From contig JANAVB010002199.1 of NCBI GenBank assembly GCA_029216955.1, positions 19,203,670-19,267,669 of the forward strand: a stretch of 64,000 nt of DNA. The letters run 5' to 3'. A program made the position numbers and the translations under genes. Position 1 is the first letter of the stretch; every line of letters begins with the position of its first letter. Below are positions 59,897-64,000 of the stretch, piece by piece. This DNA is from Iris pallida. Taxonomy: Eukaryota; Streptophyta; Magnoliopsida; Asparagales; Iridaceae. The notes beneath the pieces are model-generated. The model saw nothing but the letters and a program-made list of their open reading frames with translations, was not told the origin of the DNA and made no database searches.

Positions 59897-60744
59897 CACG
59901 GTTTAAAGTATTGGCCGATATCGATCCGATACGGCCGATACTGATACGGTTTGGCATGTCCCGATCCGATACCGACCGATACCCGATACTTACCGATACC
60001 AACATTGAGGGTCTCTTTTTCGGTCAATTCGGCAAAGAAAATTAAACGAAAAAGACAAATCATCAAGGGTTTAAAGCATAATAAGATTGTAAAAACATGT
60101 AAAAGAAGAAAATCATCTATTACATGTAAACCAATCGCTAAGAGTGATTACAATGTTATTTAATTTCAAAAGTACTACGAAATAACACTCAAAATACTTA
60201 AATTATGCCTAAACGTATAAAATATATGTTTTTAAATGTAAATAATTTATTAATAATTATTTTTTTCCGATACCAAAAAATCCGATACTCCGATCCGAAA
60301 CCGCCGATACTATCGATATCGCCGATACCAATACTCGTAGGAATAGTCCGATACCGATTCCGATCCTTGTTAGCAATCACCCGAATAAAACTCGTATTAT
60401 ACGCGAATTTTTCCGTATCTTTCATAAACGTATAATACTTGCGTACTTTTGACAGATCCAATCAATACATAAATTTTAAATATGCGAAATTTTAAACGTG
60501 TTTTGTATAAATTATTGACAAATTTGGCACAATAAACATGCTGAAAACCTGTTTAATTAACCAATTTGACAACATATCTAAGAATGTGAAGTTTCTAACC
60601 TCAATATTTTCATTTTTTGAATATTTGACCGAATTTTTGAACGTATTTTATTTGCACGAAGCCGATTTATACTTGTACTTTTGCCGTTTCGAATTTTTCC
60701 CGTATGCCGAATTGCTAACAAGGATTCCGATACCGTGAACCTTG
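59897..60744. mobile_element. GATACCG-family hAT-like MITE with nested element
   Basis: Flanks CTCTCAAG and CTCTCGAG match at 7 of 8. Left end CACGGTTTAAAGTATTGG, right end on the other strand CAAGGTTCACGGTATCGG. Interrupted at 60365-60723. Confidence 0.82.
60365..60723. mobile_element. TIR element with CCTTGTTAGC ends (359 bp), nested
   Basis: Exact 8-bp TSD ATTCCGAT (60357-60364, 60724-60731). Ends CCTTGTTAGCAAT and ATTGCTAACAAGG are perfect inverses. AT-rich core with TTCG/CGAA-containing words; no coding capacity. Confidence 0.9.
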
Positions 60745-60973
60745 CTCTCGAGCATATGAGACTACAAGGGAGCACAAAAAACTCATGGTTGCCAACTTTA
60801 TTATAAGCATCCATACAGCGCACATATAGAAGGAGATATAGCAGGAGGCGAAAGTGTCACCCCTCAGGTTCTGTATAAGCACCATTACATTTCAACTGCG
60901 GGATTGATCAACCAATTTAAATTGCAAACCGACTATATTGGGAGTAGGAGGTAGAAGACTTCACCAAAGAAAA

Positions 60974-63900
60974 CTACTCTTTGGTGCTTTCCTCTACAGC
61001 AACTTCCTTCGGTTCTGCAGCATGCTCAGCTTCTGAGATTGGAGTGTCGTCTGTCTTGGCATTGGCAACGGTAACTGATGGATGATCCTCCTTCGATTCA
61101 GCAATCTGCTCCGCCTGGCCCTCATCCAGACCACGCTCAGTTGTCTGAGTAGATGTTTCTGTAGTTTCTGGGGCATCGCCATCTGTTGCAGGCACGTCCT
61201 TCTTTACTGTCCCCACCTTGGTATACTTGCTCATGAAGTTGTATTCCCAGTCGTTGAGGGCATCGAGCTCGGAGGGGCCAAGGCCTGAGATATCTCCAGT
61301 TAAATCTCTCTCTTCAAAGGACATCTTTGCGAGTGCTCTGCTGGCATCTTTACCGGCAAACAACGCATATTGACCACCTGGTCCATAAAACATCCTGCAA
61401 AATTCTCCCCCCAAAAGTGGATATCAAACCGTAGTAGGATATCTTCAAATGGTAGGGTTAATTAACAATCAACTGGCTAATCTACAATATCTTCCACTAT
61501 ACAATGAGGCTTCAAAACGGCTCAAAAGTGAGCCGTCTAAGCCGTAATTATATCATGGTCCATTTTATTTTAAAAAATAAATAAATTATGTAAAACATTG
61601 TTGGAAAAAATTAATATTTGTTATATATATTCAACATGGAGAATCAAACTCAACAAAAGAAGAATACCTCCCACCTTAACCACATGAGTTAGAAGAAATA
61701 TTTGACTATAATTGGATACTACTCTTATTATACGTGCAAAACACGTGCATTTACTAGTGTACTAAATGATTGGGTACATGAGGGTCGCCTTATAATTGCC
61801 TGTAGCTTTCCATCTCTTAATTAAATTTCGAGTGTTTATTCTAACACTTGGGAATTCAGTTAAGACTTTTTGGTAATATTTAATAAAAATCTGCATAAAC
61901 CAGTCCTGATTATACGACAGGTCATGCACGACATATCTTCCAATGCTCTTCTCTATTTCAAAAATATAATGAATAGTCAGTGTTCAGCAAAAGGAATATT
62001 GTTTGAGAAAAATATATGTAACATTAATCCATCCTGGAGGTTATAGGTTTGAGCAAAATACACAATTGCTTCCTATTTTCTTAAGCCACTCAACCTCTAA
62101 CCCATGACAAAGGTATCATTGAGCTGAGCATCATTAAACCTTAATTAATTTTAGCCAAATTTCAATCTCATGTTCGAGCTCTGCTTCTCTAATATAGATG
62201 CAAACATGAGTTGCTCAATATGTTGCTGACTTGTTTCTTAGTTTTAACTAGTCGTACTTTTAGTTCTGAACAAATTCCATTCTGCATGTGCATACAAGCA
62301 CATATGTTTGTATCATATTCATTTCACATATTTAACATACACAAAACAAAAACAAAACTGCCACTGAAACAGTCAAAATTGCCAAAATGAGATTCTATAA
62401 TGAACAGAAACCCGATACAGAAAAGCTGTACATAGAAGTAAGCCTTAGAACTGTGGTAGTTTTAGATACCGGATTAAGCAGCCTTTGATCAATTATACAG
62501 ATGGTCACTTAAGCAAAATTTACTGGCAGGAGTGTTACTGCAACTAATCAACCGCATAATTCAACTGGCCAATAACAGTGCTCAGCTGAAAGCATCAAAT
62601 GACTTAACATGACGCTACCTAACCTAACTAACATAGTAGGGCACCCGGTTCTCATGACCAGCATTTTTTCGGTTACAGCTCACATGTTTTTATTGATTGT
62701 AACTGCCGAACATGTTATCCCTATCCCAACTTGATCATCTCAAGATTACAATCAGATTTCATAATTCCTCTCCTTTCAGACATTAACAGAGCATCTACAA
62801 TCATTAATGTTATATAAACGATCTGTGTGCTTAACCAGAAACATACAAGACCATCAGTTGTCATGAATAACTTTATAAAGTTCTTGATTGCTTAAGCACT
62901 TCATCGAATCAAGTAATATCAATTATGCCTCTATTCCTATCCCTAGAGGACATGGGTATGGATATGGAATCCGTATCCTCCTCCATGGTGACAATCGGAT
63001 CCTTATTTGACAATCGAAAGACTGGTAGTGAAGTAGATAGTCTATTTTAAAGTGATAGTGATTAGATAGTTATTCTATATGGTAGACTGCCAGTAAGTAG
63101 TAGGGGAGCTGAAGGGACAGTCACTTAGAGACTTATTCAACTAGTTCAATAAAGTTTACTAGTAATTTATAATTACGTGTTGTCTTCTTACTAAACCTTA
63201 TTCATATTCCGGTACCTATATCCAAAATTTGGATCCTTTTTAGCTGAATCCATGTGTCCTTCAATTATGTTGAAGGATCCGACTCTTGGATATGTATCTG
63301 TACCCGACACCCGTACCCGAGTCCAGGTAACAACGGAGTCTCACTCATACGTTAGTGTAATCATGAGTAAATATGAATTTTTCTGCTAAAAATTCATACG
63401 TTAGTGTAATCACTCATACGTTAGTGTAATCCGGTAATCCGGGTATGTCTCATGAGTAAATATGAATTTTTCTGCTAATCTTGCCATCCCATGCAATTAC
63501 CAAATGAGGGTTCCCAGCTATCGATATGCGATCAAAATCAACCAAACAACAGTGATTTATTTACATTAACCGACTCTGCAACTGGTCTTTCCTTACTCAA
63601 TCGTTCATCATAAAAGAAATGTATGTATGCATATTTCATATCTGCGTTTGGTTAACAATGAACTTGATCGCAGTGTCCGTATCGTGTCGTGCGTGTCCCG
63701 TCTGTGTCGGTTCGACCAGAAACCCGAAATCCACAGAAGCGGAACTGTTGAGAAAAACGAAGGGGGGAAAAAAAAAAAAAGGGAAAACTAGCCTGCTCTG
63801 GGTGACGTCGTAGATCTGTCCCTTGATGGCCATGAGGAGGGGCTTCTTGGGATCCGACCCGTCGTAGGCCTTGAGCTCCTCCTCGGAGACCTCCCCCAGC

Positions 63901-64000
63901 TGCACCGCCGGGAGGGGCTCCGCCTCCCTCGTCGAGGGGCGGCGGCGGCGGCGGCGGAGGGAGACGAAGAAGCCGGAGCGCGTAGTAGAAGGCCAGCGCC
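60974..64000 (-). CDS. MSBP: membrane steroid-binding protein (MAPR, cytochrome b5-like), 5' end outside window
   Basis: MAPR proteins are membrane-anchored with a cytochrome b5-like fold that binds haem or steroids; plant members act at the plasma membrane or ER. Last exon 61394-60974 and the end of the preceding exon (to 63793) are in view. The b5-like domain spans both: QLGEVSEEELKAYDGSDPKK, LLMAIKGQIYDVTQSR, then MFYGPGGQYALFAGKDASRA to NDWEYNFMSKYTKVGTVK. An acidic tail of about 75 residues rich in E, T and D follows (ending VEESTKE). Exons join AG|G (Arg) but the intron starts GC, not GT (63792-63791), and ends AG (61396-61395): a GC-AG intron. Near 63976 the frame that encodes the expected membrane segment (ALAFYYAL) and the frame of the b5 domain (SGFFVS onward) differ by what looks like a 2-base loss. 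Confidence 0.9.
61395..63792 (-). other. intron of membrane steroid-binding gene
   Basis: 2398 bp, AT-rich; no coding region or intact mobile element recognised. A 30-bp direct duplication around CATACGTTAGTGTAATCA lies at 63347-63430. Confidence 0.75.

Overview
The window is plant nuclear DNA, about 80-85% transposable elements and their debris, with only four host-type genes that I trust plus the edge of none other. Evidence for a plant: spliced genes of plant-only or plant-typical families (two-LIM actin-bundling protein, CLE signal peptide, F-box/LRR protein, membrane steroid-binding protein), a Tekay-like Ty3/gypsy element, hAT, Mutator-like and PIF/Harbinger MITEs with clean target-site duplications (TSDs), and a nuclear copy of mitochondrial DNA carrying a matR fragment. 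GC-rich exons in the LIM and steroid-binding genes suggest a monocot, but I cannot name the species.

Layout. 1-10009: most of a young Ty3/gypsy chromovirus (5' LTR entered part-way; 3' LTR complete at 3.2 kb; LTRs differ at about 16 of 1571 sites), with one in-frame stop in gag-pol. 10010-13590: debris, (TA)n and a hAT-like MITE with a second MITE inside it. 13926-16335 (+): pollen-type LIM gene, five coding exons, its last intron swollen by nested MITEs. About 16860-26612: a nuclear mitochondrial insertion (NUMT) split by a 7.3-kb LTR retrotransposon that lies on the minus strand, has ATAGC TSDs and codes for nothing recognisable. 26614-30550: MITEs of four families, including a Tourist-like element inserted in a copy of itself. 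31291-35642 (-): F-box/LRR gene with one 3.4-kb intron. 36758-44950: simple repeats, three foldback or palindrome-rich elements, a microsatellite-bearing MITE and a 5'-truncated LINE. 44951-50394: decayed solo LTRs, MITEs and a SINE. 50484-56108: a 5.6-kb DNA transposon. 57350-57613 (-): CLE gene with a Mutator-like MITE just upstream. 57932-60972: MITEs. 60974-64000 (-): membrane steroid-binding protein, 5' end beyond the window.

The most interesting object is the 5.6-kb element at 50484-56108. It has matching termini, exact 8-bp TSDs and two spliced convergent genes: a 627-codon plant mobile domain (PMD) protein and a 178-codon protein that is little more than a FAR1/MULE-type WRKY-GCM1 zinc-binding domain. 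No transposase catalytic domain is visible. Intron 1 of each gene holds an array of one palindromic word (GGACTGCC...GGCAGTCC), and the space between the two 3' ends holds a much larger array of the same word in 103-bp units folded into a long inverted repeat. A 1365-bp relative without genes at 39296-40660 has the same kind of termini, 8-bp TSDs and the same word. Other unrelated elements in the window carry arrays of other palindromic words (LTR 69-bp repeats; GGCGCCAGTT-type and CCAGAC-type foldbacks), so palindrome arrays look like a recurring theme here.
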